NCBI GenBank assembly: GCA_020445045.1
Contig: JAGRHI010000084.1
Coordinates: 1-6,022 of the forward strand
DNA from: Candidatus Competibacteraceae bacterium
GTDB taxonomy: Bacteria; Pseudomonadota; Gammaproteobacteria; Competibacterales; Competibacteraceae
Direction: 5' to 3'
Length of the DNA stretch: 6,022 nucleotides
In this document: piece by piece, positions 5,163-6,022 of the stretch
Numbering within the stretch: position 1 is the first letter of the stretch
How the letters are laid out: each line of letters opens with the position of its first letter
Made by a program: the position numbers and the translations under genes
Notes under the pieces: model-generated
The model's database searches: none
What the model saw: only the letters and a program-made list of their open reading frames with translations
Told to the model about the DNA's origin: nothing

Positions 5163-6022
5163 TCAGCCGGTTGTGGCTGGCTTGAACTCCTCTTCCAGCA
5201 GTTTGGCGTGCGCCGCCGCTAACCGGGCAATCGGCACCCGAGGCGACGAACAAGACACGTAGGTCAGGTTAGCATAGTGGCAGAAGCGCATCGAAGCCGG
5301 ATGACCGCCCTGTTCGCCACAGATACCAACCTTGACACCGGCGCGGGTCTTTCGGCCATTTTCGACCGCAAACTGCATCAGTTGACCGACGCCCGCCGTA
5401 TCCAGCGCCTCGAACGGATTGTCCTTGAGAATCTTGGCCGAGTTGTAGAACGGCAGGAACTTGTTCTCGGCGTCCTCGCGCGAGAACGAGAACGTGGCCT
5501 GGGTCAAGTCATTGGTGCCGAACGAGAAGAACTCGGCCACTTCGGCGATTTCGCCGGCGCGCAGGCAGGCCCGCACCACTTCCATCATGGTGCCGAACTC
5601 GAAATCCACCTTGACCGCGTACTTGGCCTCGACCTGAGGCAATACCTCGTCGACCAACGCCTTCACCCGCTTCAACTCTTCCACGGTGCACACCTGCGGC
5701 ACCATGATTTCGGGATGGACATTCACCTTTTCCTGGATACATTCCGCCGCCGCTTCCAGAATGGCGCGGATCTGCATCTTGTAAATCTCGGGATAGGTCA
5801 GACCCAAGCGGACGCCGCGATGACCCAACATCGGGTTGATTTCGTGCAGGGCGCGCGCCTTCTGCAGGATTTCTTCCTTCTTGGCCAGCACGTCGGCAAC
5901 CAAGTGGCTGTCGTTGAGAATACCGAGCTGCTCGACGGCCTTCGGGTTGACCTGGCTGAGAATCTGGCTGATCGCTTCCAGGCCCTGGGCGGTATGACGC
6001 AGATGGCGCAGATGCTCGATGT
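5163..6022 (-). CDS. ppdK: Pyruvate, phosphate dikinase (PPDK), C-terminal part
   Basis: PPDK interconverts pyruvate, ATP and phosphate with PEP, AMP and pyrophosphate through a phosphohistidine that swings between two active sites. Only the C-terminal 285 residues are here, most of the PEP/pyruvate-binding TIM barrel; the ATP-grasp and phosphohistidine domains lie beyond 6022. The frame is open to the window edge, so an apparent TTG start at 5903 is not real. Counting from the first full codon (6020): NPMLGHRG at 62-69, EFGTMMEVVRA at 141-151 with metal-ligand Glu147, FFSFGTNDLTQ at 164-174 with metal-ligand Asp171, GICGEQGGHPAS at 232-243, and catalytic Cys257 in YVSCSSPRVPIARLA. The FSFGTNDLTQ and VSCS...RVPIARLAAA blocks separate PPDK from PEP synthase and PTS enzyme I. 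Two motif positions differ from textbook PPDKs (VP to VV; SPYR to SSPR). A tandem-hairpin terminator follows. Confidence 0.95.
   Translation of the reverse strand, partial: IEHLRHLRHTAQGLEAISQILSQVNPKAVEQLGILNDSHLVADVLAKKEEILQKARALHEINPMLGHRGVRLGLTYPEIYKMQIRAILEAAAECIQEKVNVHPEIMVPQVCTVEELKRVKALVDEVLPQVEAKYAVKVDFEFGTMMEVVRACLRAGEIAEVAEFFSFGTNDLTQATFSFSREDAENKFLPFYNSAKILKDNPFEALDTAGVGQLMQFAVENGRKTRAGVKVGICGEQGGHPASMRFCHYANLTYVSCSSPRVPIARLAAAHAKLLEEEFKPATTG

Noticed and set aside
4960..5253. 97-residue open frame on the minus strand between ppdK and kdsD
   Set aside because: It would run through the end of ppdK, both terminator hairpins and the kdsD start in another frame. It has no visible ribosome binding site or domain.
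5163..5903. A shorter ppdK product starting at TTG 5903
   Set aside because: The frame continues open to the window edge, and the upstream codons read as normal PPDK sequence, so this is an internal leucine codon of a gene cut by the window.

Overview
This window reads as a core chromosomal segment from a GC-rich gammaproteobacterium. The gene order kdsD-kdsC-lptC-lptA-lptB-rpoN is the conserved LPS-export / sigma-54 cluster of that class, and each protein matches its family closely in length and motifs. The gene upstream of kdsD is a pyruvate phosphate dikinase gene, not the yrbG/mla genes found there in enteric bacteria. That argues against Enterobacteriaceae, but I cannot name a genus from this sequence.

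Every gene lies on the minus strand, so transcription runs from high to low coordinates. At 6022-5163 is the C-terminal part of ppdK, whose 5' end lies outside the window. It is followed by two tandem hairpins, the second with a T-tract, which form a clear intrinsic terminator at about 5156-5094. A leader of roughly 115 nt follows (5093-4979), and then the cluster: kdsD (4978-4007), kdsC (3982-3461), lptC (3447-2839, GTG start), lptA (2858-2334, overlapping lptC by 20 nt), lptB (2332-1607) and, after 109 nt without a terminator, rpoN (1497-37). The last 36 nt after rpoN hold only a small hairpin; the usual next genes (hpf, ptsN) would lie off the edge.

The genes cooperate in making and exporting lipopolysaccharide. 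KdsD makes arabinose-5-phosphate, the precursor of KDO. KdsC dephosphorylates KDO-8-phosphate. LptB powers extraction of LPS from the inner membrane, LptC receives it at the membrane, and LptA bridges the periplasm. RpoN is sigma-54, an alternative sigma factor that sits in this neighbourhood in many Gammaproteobacteria without a direct enzymatic link. The tight spacings from kdsD to lptB (24, 13, -20 and 1 nt) indicate one operon.

I found no mobile element, CRISPR array, tRNA, rRNA or undescribed system. Points worth a second look are modest: the ppdK/kdsD adjacency, two departures from familiar PPDK active-site motifs, a far-spaced ribosome binding site and an inverted repeat before kdsD, and the coupled starts inside the lpt genes.
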